This document shows positions 19,358 through 28,346 of a DNA stretch of 64,000 nt, in pieces. Position numbers and translations under genes: made by a program. The number at the start of each line of letters is the position of its first letter. The first letter of the stretch is position 1. The notes below the pieces were generated by a model, which saw only the letters and a program-made list of their open reading frames with translations, made no database searches and was not told the origin of the DNA. Origin of the DNA: Mycobacterium paraense (GTDB lineage Bacteria > Actinomycetota > Actinomycetes > Mycobacteriales > Mycobacteriaceae); assembly GCF_002101815.1 (NCBI RefSeq), contig NZ_LQPM01000009.1, positions 1 to 64,000 of the forward strand, read 5' to 3'.

Positions 19358-19552
19358 TTAACGCTGGGCGAACTTTCGGTGCCGCGCACCGATGTTCGGC
19401 GCCGGCGCGACGTAGGGTTTGGCCGTGCAGGTCAGGTCGAAGCGCGCGGCGGCGTGGTTGCGGATGAAGGTCGAGACGGCGTACAGCGCCCCGGTGCGGA
19501 CCGCCGAGCGGGTCAAACGGCCGAGGCGCCCCGGCCTCAGGCCGGTGCCCAC
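19358..19552 (-). CDS. Possible small basic protein, 64 aa
   Basis: A weakly supported frame following the monooxygenase on the same strand. It starts at a GTG at 19552 and reads VGTGLRPGRLGRLTRSAVRT and then ALYAVSTFIRNHAAARFDLT. The middle part looks protein-like (hydrophobic ALYAVSTFI), and the two Cys/Pro-rich ends do not. It would fill the otherwise empty 240 bp between the cupin and the monooxygenase. No clear ribosome binding site is seen and I recognise no family. Confidence 0.3.
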   Translation of the reverse strand: MGTGLRPGRLGRLTRSAVRTGALYAVSTFIRNHAAARFDLTCTAKPYVAPAPNIGARHRKFAQR

Positions 19553-19597
19553 CGCATCCGCCCGGGTCCGCGGGCGGCGGCTGCGGCCCCTGACCGG

Positions 19598-21040
19598 TCA
19601 CCGGCCGAAGCGGTAGTCGCCGTCGACCAGTTCGCGGGTGCGTTCGTAGAACGTCCGCCCGCTGTACGGCAATTGCGTGACGACCTTGCCGCTGGGATGC
19701 CGGAAGTAGTTGTCGCACGCGAGCCACACCTTGCCCGCCATCGCGGCCTGGAGCTCGTCGTTGTAGCGGCGCTGCGCGTCCGCGGTGACCTCGATCGTGC
19801 GCGCGCCGCGGGCCCCCATCACGTCGAGGATGTGGCGGACGAACGTGGTCTGGGCCTCGTGGATGTACAGGATCGAGTTGACGCCGTTGGTGTTCGGGCC
19901 GTACAGCGTGAAGAAGTTCGGATAGCCCGCGATCAGCGTGCCGAGGTGGGCCTCGGCGCCGCCGCTCCAGTCGTCGCGTAGGTGGCGTCCCCCGGTCCCG
20001 TAGACGTCGATGCTCGACAGGTAGTCGGCGGCCTTGAATCCGGTGCCGTAGATGACGGTGTCGACGCGGTGCTCGACGCCGTCGGCGGTGCGCACCCCGC
20101 GCTCGGTCAGCTCGGCGATCGCGGTCGTCTCCAGCGTGACGTTGGGCAACGCGAACGTGGGGTACCACTCGCGCGACATCAGCGGCCGCTTGCAGCCGGC
20201 GGGATAGTCCGGCGTCAGCTTCGCGCGCAGCTCGGGGTCGGCCACCTTGCGCCGCAGGTAGCTGCGCGCGAGCTCGGTCGCCTCGCGCGTCTGCGCGGCG
20301 TCGACGTCGAAGCTCGACGATTCGTAGGCATCGAAGGCCTCGTCGCGCAGTTTGCGCGCCATCTCGGGGTGGCGTTCGAACTCCTCGTGCTGCTCGGCGG
20401 TGAACGGGAAGTCGAAGCGCGGGGCGATCCAGATCGGGGTGCGCTGAAACACCGTGAGGTGCGCGGTTTTTGGTGCGATCGCGGGCACGTACTGGACGGC
20501 GCTGGCGCCGGTGCCGATGGACGCGACCCGCTCCCCCTCCGTCGGCCTGCTGTGATCCCAACGCGACGAATGGAATTGGCGACCGCGGAACCGGCGCGCC
20601 CCGGGGATGTCCGGAACGTGGGGCACGTCGAGCATCCCGACGGCGCTGACCACGACGTCGAAGTCGTGCCCCGCGCCGTCGTCGGTCGTCAGCGTCCACC
20701 GCCGCCGCTCGTCCGACCACCGCACCGTCGCGATCGCGGTGTGGGGCCGCAGGTGCGGGCCCAGCCCGTGATCGGCGGCGACCTTTTCCAGATACGCCAG
20801 GATCTCGGGCTGGTTCGCGTAGGTCTTGCTCCAGCGCGGGTTGGGCGCAAAGGAATACGAGTACAGGTGCGACGGGACGTCGCAGGCCGCGCCCGGAAAG
20901 GTGTTGTGCCGCCAGGTCCCGCCGAACCCGTCCGCGCGGTCGAAGATGGTGAAGTCGTAGCCGCCCTGGGCCAGCTGGATGCCCATTGCGATGCCCCCGG
21001 CACCGCCGCCGATGATCCCGACGCGCGGCTTTAACCCCAT
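19598..21040 (-). CDS. Flavin-dependent Baeyer-Villiger-type monooxygenase
   Basis: A 480-residue class B flavoprotein monooxygenase. The FAD site is VGIIGGGAGGIAMGIQLA at the N-terminus. The Baeyer-Villiger fingerprint FxGxxxHxxxW is present as FRGRQFHSSRWDHS (about residue 150). A second nucleotide-binding GxGxSA-like motif is ASIGTGASAVQYVP, followed by FQRTPIWIAPR. FGGTW and YGTGFKAADYL are also typical. It should use NADPH and O2 on a ketone or related lipid. The ATG at 21040 lies inside the end of the upstream VOC gene (10-bp overlap), so the two are translationally coupled. Confidence 0.9.
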   Translation of the reverse strand: MGLKPRVGIIGGGAGGIAMGIQLAQGGYDFTIFDRADGFGGTWRHNTFPGAACDVPSHLYSYSFAPNPRWSKTYANQPEILAYLEKVAADHGLGPHLRPHTAIATVRWSDERRRWTLTTDDGAGHDFDVVVSAVGMLDVPHVPDIPGARRFRGRQFHSSRWDHSRPTEGERVASIGTGASAVQYVPAIAPKTAHLTVFQRTPIWIAPRFDFPFTAEQHEEFERHPEMARKLRDEAFDAYESSSFDVDAAQTREATELARSYLRRKVADPELRAKLTPDYPAGCKRPLMSREWYPTFALPNVTLETTAIAELTERGVRTADGVEHRVDTVIYGTGFKAADYLSSIDVYGTGGRHLRDDWSGGAEAHLGTLIAGYPNFFTLYGPNTNGVNSILYIHEAQTTFVRHILDVMGARGARTIEVTADAQRRYNDELQAAMAGKVWLACDNYFRHPSGKVVTQLPYSGRTFYERTRELVDGDYRFGR

Positions 21041-21504
21041 TGCGCGAAGTACGGTCGCTCGGGGCGGCTCTTCTCCACGAGGATGAACACCACGCCCCAC
21101 GGGTCGACGAACCAGCTGGTGCGGACCCGCGCGACGTCCGCGACCCCGCTGACCAGAAACCGCACTCCCCTGCTCTGAAGCTCCGCGCGGGTGGCGTCGA
21201 GGTCCTCACAGATCAGCCCGACGTGCGACAGCCCGTGATCGGTCAGGGCCCGGTCGCCGTCGCCGCCGTCGACGTTGAGGTATTCGATCACCTCCAGCAC
21301 CCGGTCGCCGTCGTCGCCGAAGCCGACGATGGCCGCCTTCATGCTCGGGTCGGACACCAGCTCCCCCATGTCCTCGCGAATGGCATTACCGCTCATGACA
21401 TAGGGCGGCGAGAGCACACGCAGGCCCAACACGTCGCGATAGAACGCCACCGCGGCCTCGCAATCGGGAACGCACACCCCGGCGTGGGCCAACCCGGTAA
21501 TCAC
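21031..21504 (-). CDS. VOC/glyoxalase-fold protein coupled to the monooxygenase
   Basis: From a GTG at 21504 (AAGGTTGAG just upstream) the product has 157 residues; a GTG or ATG-type start at 21531 would add nine. The VOC pattern is LAHAGVCVPDCEAAVAFYRDV, then DHGLSHVGLICEDLDATRAE and WFVDPWGVVFILVEK. Metal ligands may be the His of LAHAG, the His of LSHVG and the Glu of ILVEK. The substrate is unknown. The overlap with the monooxygenase start suggests that both act on the same compound. Confidence 0.82.
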   Translation of the reverse strand: MITGLAHAGVCVPDCEAAVAFYRDVLGLRVLSPPYVMSGNAIREDMGELVSDPSMKAAIVGFGDDGDRVLEVIEYLNVDGGDGDRALTDHGLSHVGLICEDLDATRAELQSRGVRFLVSGVADVARVRTSWFVDPWGVVFILVEKSRPERPYFAQWG

Positions 21505-21546
21505 GTTCTCAACCTTACGTCGGCGAGGCACGGATCGGGGAGGGCC

Positions 21547-21552
21547 GATAAT
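21547..21552 (+). promoter_or_regulatory. -10 hexamer, leaderless type
   Basis: GATAAT, five of six bases of TATAAT, ends 6 nt before the GTG at 21559. The moeA2 transcript is probably leaderless. Confidence 0.5.
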
Positions 21553-21558
21553 GGCCGG

Positions 21559-22782
21559 GTGCGGTCAGTCGAAGAGCATCAGCGAGTCGTAGCGGAGATG
21601 ATCCGCGCCCGCCCATCGGTAGCGGTCGCGCTGGCGCAGGCCCAGGGGCTGGCGCTGGCCGACGACGTCGTCGCCCGGTTGGCGCTGCCGGTCTTCGACA
21701 ACTCCGCGATGGACGGCTACGCGGTGCGCGCCGAGGACGTCGCGGACGCCACCCCCGACCACCCGGTGGTGTTGGAAGTCGCCGAGGACATCCCGGCCGG
21801 GCGCACCGACGAGCTGACCCTGCGGCCGAAGACCGCGCACCGGATCATGACCGGCGCGCCGGTGCCGGCCGGCACGACGGCCGTCGTGCCCGTCGAGGAC
21901 ACCGACGGCGGGGTGGACTCGGTGGCGATCCACCAGCCCCGCCCGGCCGGCGCGCACATCCGCCGGGCGGGCGAGGACGTCGCGCCCGGCACCACGGTGC
22001 TGCGCCGGGGCCAGGTGGTGACGCCGGCGGTGCTCGGGCTGGCGGCGGCGCTGGGCATGGCGGAGCTGCCGGTGATTCCGCGCCAGCGGGTGCTGGTGAT
22101 GTCCACCGGCTCGGAGCTGGTGTCGCCGGGCGAGGCGCTGCGGCCCGGGCAGATCTACGAGTCCAACTCGATCATGCTGGCCGGCGCCGTCCGCGAGGCC
22201 GGCGCCGAGGTGATCGCGGTCGCGACCGCCGAAGACGATGTCGCGCAATTCAGTTCGATCCTCGACCGGTACGCCGCCCCTGAAAATCAAGTCGACCTGA
22301 TCATCACCAGCGGCGGCGTCAGCGCCGGCGCGTACGAGGTCGTCAAGGACGCGTTCGGCCGCGAGGGTATTCAAGGGGACCAGGGGGTGGAATTCGTCAA
22401 GGTGGCGATGCAGCCCGGCATGCCGCAGGGCATCGGGCGGGTGGCCGGCGCGACGATCGTCACCCTGCCCGGCAACCCGGTCAGCGCGCTGGTGTCCTTC
22501 GAGGTGTTCATCCGCCCCGCGCTGCGCCGCGCGATGGGCCTGCCGGATCCGGACCGGCCGCACCGCCCCGCGGTGCTCGCCGAATCGCTGACCTCGCCGC
22601 GCGGCAAGCGCCAGTTTCGCCGCGCGATCCTCGACCGCGAGTCCGGCAGCGTCACCAGCTACGGCCCGCCGGCGTCCCACCACTTGCGGTGGCTGGCGTC
22701 GGCCAACGCGCTGCTGGACATCCCCGAGGACGTCGTCGAGGTGTCCGAGGGGACCGAGCTGCTGGTCTGGGACCTCAGCTGA
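21559..22782 (+). CDS. moeA2: Molybdopterin molybdenumtransferase MoeA2
   Basis: A 407-residue MoeA protein that inserts molybdate into molybdopterin-AMP. Signatures include PVFDNSAMDGYAVRAED and MTGAPVPAGTTAVVPVED near the N-terminus. The MoCF-binding domain has VMSTGSELVSPGEALRPGQ, ITSGGVSAGAYEVVKDAF and LPGNPVSALVSFEVF. The GTG at 21559 gives the VRSVEEHQRVVAEMI start seen in M. tuberculosis MoeA2. It lies between a VOC/monooxygenase pair on the minus strand and psd downstream. Its 3' 124 bp are overlapped on the other strand by the tail of an MFS gene. Confidence 0.95.
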   Translation: MRSVEEHQRVVAEMIRARPSVAVALAQAQGLALADDVVARLALPVFDNSAMDGYAVRAEDVADATPDHPVVLEVAEDIPAGRTDELTLRPKTAHRIMTGAPVPAGTTAVVPVEDTDGGVDSVAIHQPRPAGAHIRRAGEDVAPGTTVLRRGQVVTPAVLGLAAALGMAELPVIPRQRVLVMSTGSELVSPGEALRPGQIYESNSIMLAGAVREAGAEVIAVATAEDDVAQFSSILDRYAAPENQVDLIITSGGVSAGAYEVVKDAFGREGIQGDQGVEFVKVAMQPGMPQGIGRVAGATIVTLPGNPVSALVSFEVFIRPALRRAMGLPDPDRPHRPAVLAESLTSPRGKRQFRRAILDRESGSVTSYGPPASHHLRWLASANALLDIPEDVVEVSEGTELLVWDLS

Positions 22783-23939
22783 GGCTGGTCGAAGGCGCGG
22801 CTGCAGCGGATCGCGACGCCGGCTGCGGCGAGCATCACCGGGATGGTGACCAGCGCCCCGGCCAGCCCGACCCGGCCGGCCAGATGGCCGATCAGCGGCG
22901 GGCCGAGCAGGTAGCCCACCCACCCGGTCGCGGCGACGAGCGCGATCGCCGAGCCGGCGCCGCTCGCCGAGTAGGCGGCGCTGAACGCGGTGGGCACCAG
23001 CAGCGCCACCCCCGCCCCCAGGGCGGCGAATCCGATGACGCTGACGACCGGATTGGCGGTCGCGAGCGTGACGGCCATGGCGACCGCGGCGAACAGCGCG
23101 AGCACCGGCAGCAGCACCCGGGCCGAAACGCGGGCGTGCAGCCGCACCGCGCCGAACCGCGTGACGACCATCGCACACGTGTAGGCGGCATAGCTGCACG
23201 CCGCGATGCCGGGCCCCGCGCCGACCACGTCGCGCAGGTAGGTGGCCGACCAGTCGGTGGCGGCACCCTCGCACAGGAACGACGAAAACGCCACGGCCGC
23301 AAGCACTCCCACGGCCGGCGTCATCCAGGGCCGCCGGCGCAGGCCGGGCTCGGGCCCGGCCGCCTCGTCGGCGATCAGGCGCCGGGTCAGCGCCTCCACC
23401 GCGACCACGACCACGACGCCGAGGACCGCCAGCTGCGGCAGCAGGCCGACGCCCGCGCCGACGCACGCCGCGCCGATCAGGGCTCCGGCCAGCGCACCGA
23501 CGCTCCACATGCCGTGGAACCGGGACATGATGGGCGCCCGGGCCAGCCGCTCGACCGCGGCGGCCTGGGTGTTCATCGCGACGTCCAGCGCCCCCTGGAA
23601 GAACCCCCACAACGCCAGCGCCGCGAACAGCCACGCCCCCGACCGGGCCAGCCCGACCGTCGCGCCCGCGGCGGCGTATCCGGCCAGCGTGACGCGAACC
23701 AGCCGGGGGCTGCCCCAGCGCGGCAGCGCCCAGTGGCTCAGCAGCGTGGCGGCCACCGACCCCACCGGGGCGCCGAACAACGCCGTGCCCAGCGCGGCGT
23801 CGGACAACCCCAGCTCGGCCTTGACCCGCGGTATGTGGGCGGCCCACGACGAAAACAGCACCGAGTGGGCGATGAAGGCGGCGGTGACCCCGATCTTCGC
23901 GCGGCGCAGCCGCGTCGCCCAGCCGTCATCTGAATGCAT
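22659..23939 (-). CDS. MFS transporter
   Basis: A 426-residue protein with about twelve membrane segments, spaced as in the major facilitator superfamily. Examples are GVTAAFIAHSVLFSSWAAHI near the start and an MNTQAAAVERLARAPIMSRF loop after the fourth segment. The latter resembles sugar or drug MFS proteins of the Fucose/YbjJ type. The ATG at 23939 is chosen so as not to overlap psd. The last 41 residues (Ser/Thr-rich, from about SQTSSSVPSD) are antisense to moeA2 and look like run-on sequence beyond the natural end. The substrate is unknown. Confidence 0.82.
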   Translation of the reverse strand: MHSDDGWATRLRRAKIGVTAAFIAHSVLFSSWAAHIPRVKAELGLSDAALGTALFGAPVGSVAATLLSHWALPRWGSPRLVRVTLAGYAAAGATVGLARSGAWLFAALALWGFFQGALDVAMNTQAAAVERLARAPIMSRFHGMWSVGALAGALIGAACVGAGVGLLPQLAVLGVVVVVAVEALTRRLIADEAAGPEPGLRRRPWMTPAVGVLAAVAFSSFLCEGAATDWSATYLRDVVGAGPGIAACSYAAYTCAMVVTRFGAVRLHARVSARVLLPVLALFAAVAMAVTLATANPVVSVIGFAALGAGVALLVPTAFSAAYSASGAGSAIALVAATGWVGYLLGPPLIGHLAGRVGLAGALVTIPVMLAAAGVAIRCSRAFDQPQLRSQTSSSVPSDTSTTSSGMSSSALADASHRKWWDAGGP

Positions 23940-23989
23940 TTGCAACCAATCGTTCCCCGTGCGCGCCGCTGCCAACCACCGGGCTCTTC

Positions 23990-23995
23990 TAAGAT
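23990..23995 (+). promoter_or_regulatory. -10 hexamer, leaderless type, of the psd operon
   Basis: TAAGAT ends 6 nt before the psd GTG at 24002 with no ribosome binding site between them. This fits a leaderless mRNA carrying psd, pssA and the AAA ATPase gene. Confidence 0.55.
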
Positions 23996-24001
23996 GGCCG
24001 C

Positions 24002-24724
24002 GTGGCAAGACGCCCCCGCACCGTGGGCCCCACCGCCGAGGACCCGGCCTTCAGCCCGCAGCACGCCCTCGAGTTGGTGCGCTCCGCCGTTCCGCCCGTT
24101 CACCCGGCCGGCAGGCCCTTCGTCGCCGCCGGCCTCGCGACCGCCCTCGTCGGCCGCAACCACCGCTGGGTGCGACGGGTGGGCCTGCTGGCCGCCGGCG
24201 CCTGCGCGGGGTTCTTCCGTCACCCCACGCGGGTGCCGCCCACCCGGCCCGGCGCCGTGGTGGCGCCCGCCGACGGCGAGATCTGCGTGATCGACTCGGC
24301 GGCCCCGCCCGCCGAATTGAGCATGGGCGACGCCCCGCTGCCGCGGGTCAGCATCTTCCTGTCACTGCTGGACGCCCACGTGCAACGGGCCCCGGTGAGC
24401 GGCGAGGTGGTCGCCGTGCAGCACCGGCCCGGCCGGTTCGGATCCGCCGACCTGGCCGCGGCGAGCACCGAGAACGAGCGCACCAGCCTGCGGATCCGGA
24501 CCGACTCCGGCGCCGACGTCGTGGCGGTGCAGATCGCGGGGCTGCTGGCGCGCCGCATCATCTGCGACGCCCACGTCGGGGACAAGCTGACGATCGGCGA
24601 GACCTACGGCCTGATCCGGTTCGGCTCCCGGCTGGACACCTACCTTCCGCCCGGGACGGAACCGCTGGTCAAGGTCGGCCAGCGCGCGGTCGGCGGCGAG
24701 ACCGTGCTGGCCGAACTGCCATGA
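24002..24724 (+). CDS. psd: Phosphatidylserine decarboxylase
   Basis: A 240-residue type II proenzyme that makes phosphatidylethanolamine from phosphatidylserine. After an N-terminal hydrophobic part (about residues 40-70), the conserved [10 protein letters not shown] and [24 protein letters not shown] regions are seen. The self-cleavage site lies in [10 protein letters not shown], where the Gly-Ser (S209) would yield the pyruvoyl group. The GTG at 24002 follows a TAAGAT -10 element. The gene ends in an ATGA overlap with pssA, the enzyme that makes its substrate. Confidence 0.93.
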   Translation: MARRPRTVGPTAEDPAFSPQHALELVRSAVPPVHPAGRPFVAAGLATALVGRNHRWVRRVGLLAAGACAGFFRHPTRVPPTRPGAVVAPADGEICVIDSAAPPAELSMGDAPLPRVSIFLSLLDAHVQRAPVSGEVVAVQHRPGRFGSADLAAASTENERTSLRIRTDSGADVVAVQIAGLLARRIICDAHVGDKLTIGETYGLIRFGSRLDTYLPPGTEPLVKVGQRAVGGETVLAELP

Positions 24725-25584
24725 GCGACAAGCCCCGCGGCAGGCGGACGGTGAACCTGCAGATCCTGCCCAGCGCGATGACGGTGCTGTCCATCTGCGC
24801 GGGGCTGACGTCCATCCGGTTTGCCCTCTTGCACCAGCCGGTGCCCGCGATGGCTCTGATCGTCGCCGCCGCGATCCTGGACGGGCTCGACGGCCGGGTG
24901 GCCCGCATGCTCGACGCCCAGTCGCGGATGGGCGCCGAAATCGACTCGCTGGCCGACGCGGTGAACTTCGGGGTCACGCCCGCGCTGGTGCTCTACGTGT
25001 CGATGCTGTCGCGCTGGCCGATCGGCTGGGTGGTGGTGCTGCTGTACGCGGTGTGCGTGGTGCTGCGGCTGGCCCGCTACAACGCGCTGGCCGACGACGG
25101 GAACCAGCCCGCCTACGCGCACGAATTCTTCGTCGGGATGCCCGCGCCCGCGGGCGCCGTCTCGATGATCGGGCTGATGGGGCTCAAGCTTCAGTTCGGT
25201 GACGGCTGGTGGACCTCGGTGTGGTTCCTGTGCATCTGGGTGACCGGGACGTCGATGCTCATGGTCAGCGGGATCCCGATGAAAAAGATGCACGCGGTGC
25301 GGGTGCCGCCGAACTACGCCACCGCGGTGCTGCTGGTGCTGGTGGTCTTCGCCGCCGCCGCGGTGTTGCAGCCCTTCATCACGATCTGGGTGATCATCAT
25401 CGCCTACCTGTGCCACGTCCCGTTCGCCGTCCGCAACAAGCGCTGGCTGGACCGGCATCCCGAGGTGTGGGGCGATCAGCCCAAGCAGCAGCGCGCCGTG
25501 CGGCGCGCGAACCGCCGGGCGCAGCCGAGCCGCCGGTCGATGACGCGGTTGGGGCTGCGGAAGCCGAGCGGGCGCCTGCGATGA
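24721..25584 (+). CDS. pssA: CDP-diacylglycerol-serine O-phosphatidyltransferase
   Basis: A 287-residue membrane enzyme. The CDP-alcohol phosphatidyltransferase signature is [20 protein letters not shown] followed by IDSLAD: the four Asp and the GR/AR pattern are all present near residues 58-84. About six to eight membrane segments follow, with a basic C-terminal tail ([10 protein letters not shown] and an Arg-rich end). It makes phosphatidylserine for Psd. Both ends overlap their neighbours by ATGA (24721-24724 and 25581-25584). Confidence 0.93.
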   Translation: MSDKPRGRRTVNLQILPSAMTVLSICAGLTSIRFALLHQPVPAMALIVAAAILDGLDGRVARMLDAQSRMGAEIDSLADAVNFGVTPALVLYVSMLSRWPIGWVVVLLYAVCVVLRLARYNALADDGNQPAYAHEFFVGMPAPAGAVSMIGLMGLKLQFGDGWWTSVWFLCIWVTGTSMLMVSGIPMKKMHAVRVPPNYATAVLLVLVVFAAAAVLQPFITIWVIIIAYLCHVPFAVRNKRWLDRHPEVWGDQPKQQRAVRRANRRAQPSRRSMTRLGLRKPSGRLR

Positions 25585-27755
25585 TCCCGGCCTCCGGCGA
25601 GGCCCGTCAGCTCACCCTCACCGCGAGGCTGAACACCTCCGCCGTCGACTCGCGCCGCGGCGTGGTCCGGCTGCATCCGAATGCCGTTGCGGCCCTTGGC
25701 ATCCGGGAATGGGACGCGGTGTCGCTCACCGGATCGCGGACGACGGCGGCGGTCGCGGGCCTGGCCGGCCCGGACACCCCCGTCGGCATCGTGCTGCTCG
25801 ACGATGTGACGCTGTCCAACGCCGGGCTGCGGGAGGGCACCGAGGTGATCGTCAGCGCGGTCACCGTCTACGGCGCGCGATCGGTGACGCTGTCCGGCTC
25901 GTCGATGGCCGCCACTTCGATCACGCCGGTCACCCTGCGCCAGGCGTTGCTGGGCAAGGTGATGACCGTCGGCGACGCCGTGTCGCTGCTCCCGCGCGAC
26001 CTGGGTCCGCCGTTCTCGACGTCGGAGGCCGCCCGCGCCCTGGCTTCCTCGGTCGGGATCAGCTGGACCTCCGAGCTGTTGACCGTCACCGGTGTCGATC
26101 CCGACGGACCGGTCAGCGTGCAGCCGAACTCGTTGGTCAGCTGGGGAACCGGAGTCCCGGCCGTCGAGGGCAGGCCGCACGAACGGCTGTCCACCGGCAC
26201 CCCGGAGATCCTCGTCGAGGAGCTGAAGGGCTCGCAGCCGCAGGCCGCCAAGCTCGCCGAATGGCTCAAGCTTTCGCTCGACGAACCACACCTGCTGAAG
26301 ACGCTGGGCGCCGGCACCAACCTCGGGGTGCTGGTGTCGGGGCCGGCCGGCGTGGGCAAGGTGACGCTGGTGCGCGCGGTCTGCGACGGGCGCAGGCTGA
26401 TCGAGCTCGACGGGCCCGAGGTGGGCGCGCTGGCCGCCGACGACCGGCTGAAAGCCGTTGCCGCGGCGGTGCGCAAGGTCCGCGACGGCGGCGGCGTCCT
26501 GCTGATCGCCGACGTCGACGCGCTGCTGCCTGCCACGGCGGAGCCGGTGGCCGCCCTGATCCTGGGCGAGCTGCGGGCCGCGGTCGCCACGGGCGGCGTC
26601 GCGTTGATCGCCACCTCCGCCCACCCCGACCAGCTCGACGCGCGGCTGCGCGCCCCCGACCTGTGCGACCGCGAACTGGGCCTGCCGCTGCCCGACGGCG
26701 GCACCCGCAAGGCGCTGCTGGAGGCGCTGCTCAAGCCGGTGCCCACCGGCGATCTGCGCCTGGACGAGATCGCCTCGCGCACACCGGGTTTCGTTGTTGC
26801 CGACCTCGCCGCCCTGGTGCGCGAGGCCGCGCTGCGGGCGGCGTCGCGGGCCAGCGCAGACGGCCGGCCGCCCGAGCTGAGCCAGGACGACCTGGTCGGC
26901 GCGCTGACCGTCATCCGGCCGCTGTCCCGTTCGGCCAGCGCGGAATTGACCGTCGGGAACGTCACGCTCGACGACGTCGGCGACATGGCCGAGGCCCGGC
27001 AGGCCCTGACCGAGGCGGTGTTGTGGCCGCTGCAGCATCCCGACACGTTCGCCCGGCTGGGCGTCGACCCGCCGCGCGGCGTGCTGCTGTACGGCCCGCC
27101 CGGGTGCGGCAAGACGTTCGTGGTCCGCGCCCTGGCCAGCACCGGCCAACTGTCGGTGCACGCGGTCAAGGGCTCCGAGCTGATGGACAAGTGGGTGGGC
27201 AGCTCGGAAAAGGCGGTGCGCGAACTGTTTCGGCGGGCCCGCGACTCGGCGCCGTCGCTGGTGTTTCTCGACGAGGTGGACGCGCTGGCGCCGCGGCGGG
27301 GCCAGAGCTTCGACTCCGGCGTGACCGACCGGGTGGTGGCCGCGCTGCTGACCGAGCTGGACGGGATCGACCCGCTGCGCGACGTGGTGGTGCTGGGCGC
27401 CACCAACCGGCCCGACCTGATCGACCCCGCGCTGCTGCGGCCCGGACGGCTGGAGCGGCTGGTGTTCGTCGAGCCGCCCGACGCCGCGGCCCGTGGCGAA
27501 ATCCTGCGCACCGCGGGCAAATCCATTCCGCTGAGCGACGACGTCGACCTCGACGAGGTGGCCGCCGGGCTCGACGGGTACAGCGCCGCCGACTGCGTGG
27601 CGCTGCTGCGGGAGGCCGCGCTGGGCGCCATGCGGCGATCGATCGACGCCTCCGACGTGACGGCCGCCGACCTCGAGGCGGCCCGCAAGGCCGTGCGCCC
27701 GTCGCTGGATCGCGCGCAGGTCGACGCCCTACGCGCGTTCGCGAAAGCTCTCTAG
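25581..27755 (+). CDS. Tandem AAA+ ATPase, CDC48/VCP-like (Rv0435c-like)
   Basis: A 724-residue protein. An N-terminal double-psi-barrel-like part (residues 1-180) is followed by two AAA modules. D1 (about 230-440) has the Walker A GPAGVGKVT but a weak Walker B (LLIADVDALL, no Glu), so it may not hydrolyse ATP. D2 (about 475-715) is canonical: GPPGCGKT with K511, VFLDEVDAL with D564/E565, and the arginine-finger region ATNRPDLIDPALLRPGR. A role as a protein-unfolding or remodelling machine is expected. Its ATGA overlap with pssA ties it to phosphatidylethanolamine synthesis. Nearly the same length as Rv0435c. Confidence 0.9.
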   Translation: MIPASGEARQLTLTARLNTSAVDSRRGVVRLHPNAVAALGIREWDAVSLTGSRTTAAVAGLAGPDTPVGIVLLDDVTLSNAGLREGTEVIVSAVTVYGARSVTLSGSSMAATSITPVTLRQALLGKVMTVGDAVSLLPRDLGPPFSTSEAARALASSVGISWTSELLTVTGVDPDGPVSVQPNSLVSWGTGVPAVEGRPHERLSTGTPEILVEELKGSQPQAAKLAEWLKLSLDEPHLLKTLGAGTNLGVLVSGPAGVGKVTLVRAVCDGRRLIELDGPEVGALAADDRLKAVAAAVRKVRDGGGVLLIADVDALLPATAEPVAALILGELRAAVATGGVALIATSAHPDQLDARLRAPDLCDRELGLPLPDGGTRKALLEALLKPVPTGDLRLDEIASRTPGFVVADLAALVREAALRAASRASADGRPPELSQDDLVGALTVIRPLSRSASAELTVGNVTLDDVGDMAEARQALTEAVLWPLQHPDTFARLGVDPPRGVLLYGPPGCGKTFVVRALASTGQLSVHAVKGSELMDKWVGSSEKAVRELFRRARDSAPSLVFLDEVDALAPRRGQSFDSGVTDRVVAALLTELDGIDPLRDVVVLGATNRPDLIDPALLRPGRLERLVFVEPPDAAARGEILRTAGKSIPLSDDVDLDEVAAGLDGYSAADCVALLREAALGAMRRSIDASDVTAADLEAARKAVRPSLDRAQVDALRAFAKAL

Positions 27756-28325
27756 CACCGCGCGCGCCGACGCCGCGACGTCGACCTCCAGCCATTTCGG
27801 CATCGGCTCGTCGTGCGCATGGCGCCGCACCACCGCGTACGGCAGATCGGCGACCGCGCGCGCGACGGCGTCGACCGATCGCCGGTCGCCGCGCCCATAC
27901 AGTTGCCTCGCCAGGGCGGCGAGCCGCTCGGTCAGCGGCGCGTTCATGGCGGCGAGCGTCTGCCGGAACGCCGCGTCCGGCTCGCCGTCGAGCAGGTCGC
28001 CCGGGCGGATGGTCAGCAGCAGCCGGGCGTCCTCGGGCAGTTCGCGCGCGAAACCGATGCCGGCCACGGCCATCGCCACCGCGGTGTCGACGGGGGTGGC
28101 GCCGCGCGCGGCCATCGCGCGCGCCTGAAAGCGTTCCAGCGCCCGCAGCCACGCCGCCGTCAGGATGCCGTCGCGATTGCCGAACCGGTGATACAGCGTG
28201 CCCGCGGGCGCGCCGCTCGCCTTGGATATCGCCGCGACGCTGGCGGCGCGGGGCCCGCCGTCGAGCACGAGCGCCCGCGCTGCGTCCAGGATCACATCGG
28301 TTTCGTGCTTCCGCGGTGGCGCCAT
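27729..28325 (-). CDS. TetR family regulator
   Basis: A 198-residue TetR protein with the helix-turn-helix VAAISKASGAPAGTLYHRFGNR at about residues 29-50. It ends 27 bp inside the 3' end of the convergent AAA ATPase gene. It is divergent from the SRPBCC-like gene at 28347 with only 21 bp between the two starts, so it very probably controls that gene and perhaps the MFS and SDR genes beyond. The C-terminal domain gives no ligand clue. Confidence 0.87.
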   Translation of the reverse strand: MAPPRKHETDVILDAARALVLDGGPRAASVAAISKASGAPAGTLYHRFGNRDGILTAAWLRALERFQARAMAARGATPVDTAVAMAVAGIGFARELPEDARLLLTIRPGDLLDGEPDAAFRQTLAAMNAPLTERLAALARQLYGRGDRRSVDAVARAVADLPYAVVRRHAHDEPMPKWLEVDVAASARAVLESFRERA

Positions 28326-28346
28326 GATCTAGTACATTCCTTCTAT
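28326..28346. promoter_or_regulatory. Very short divergent promoter region with inverted repeat
   Basis: Only 21 bp separate the TetR start (28325, minus) from the next start (28347, plus). ATTCC at 28336-28340 and GGAAC at 28349-28353 frame the plus start as a TTCC-N8-GGAA inverted repeat. TACATT (28333-28338) could be a plus-strand -10. Both promoters and any operator must reach into coding DNA. Confidence 0.4.

Noticed and set aside
21565..23847. 760-codon minus-strand frame across moeA2 and the MFS gene
   Set aside because: Arg/Gly/His-rich in all parts; the MFS frame next to it and moeA2 opposite carry the real motifs.
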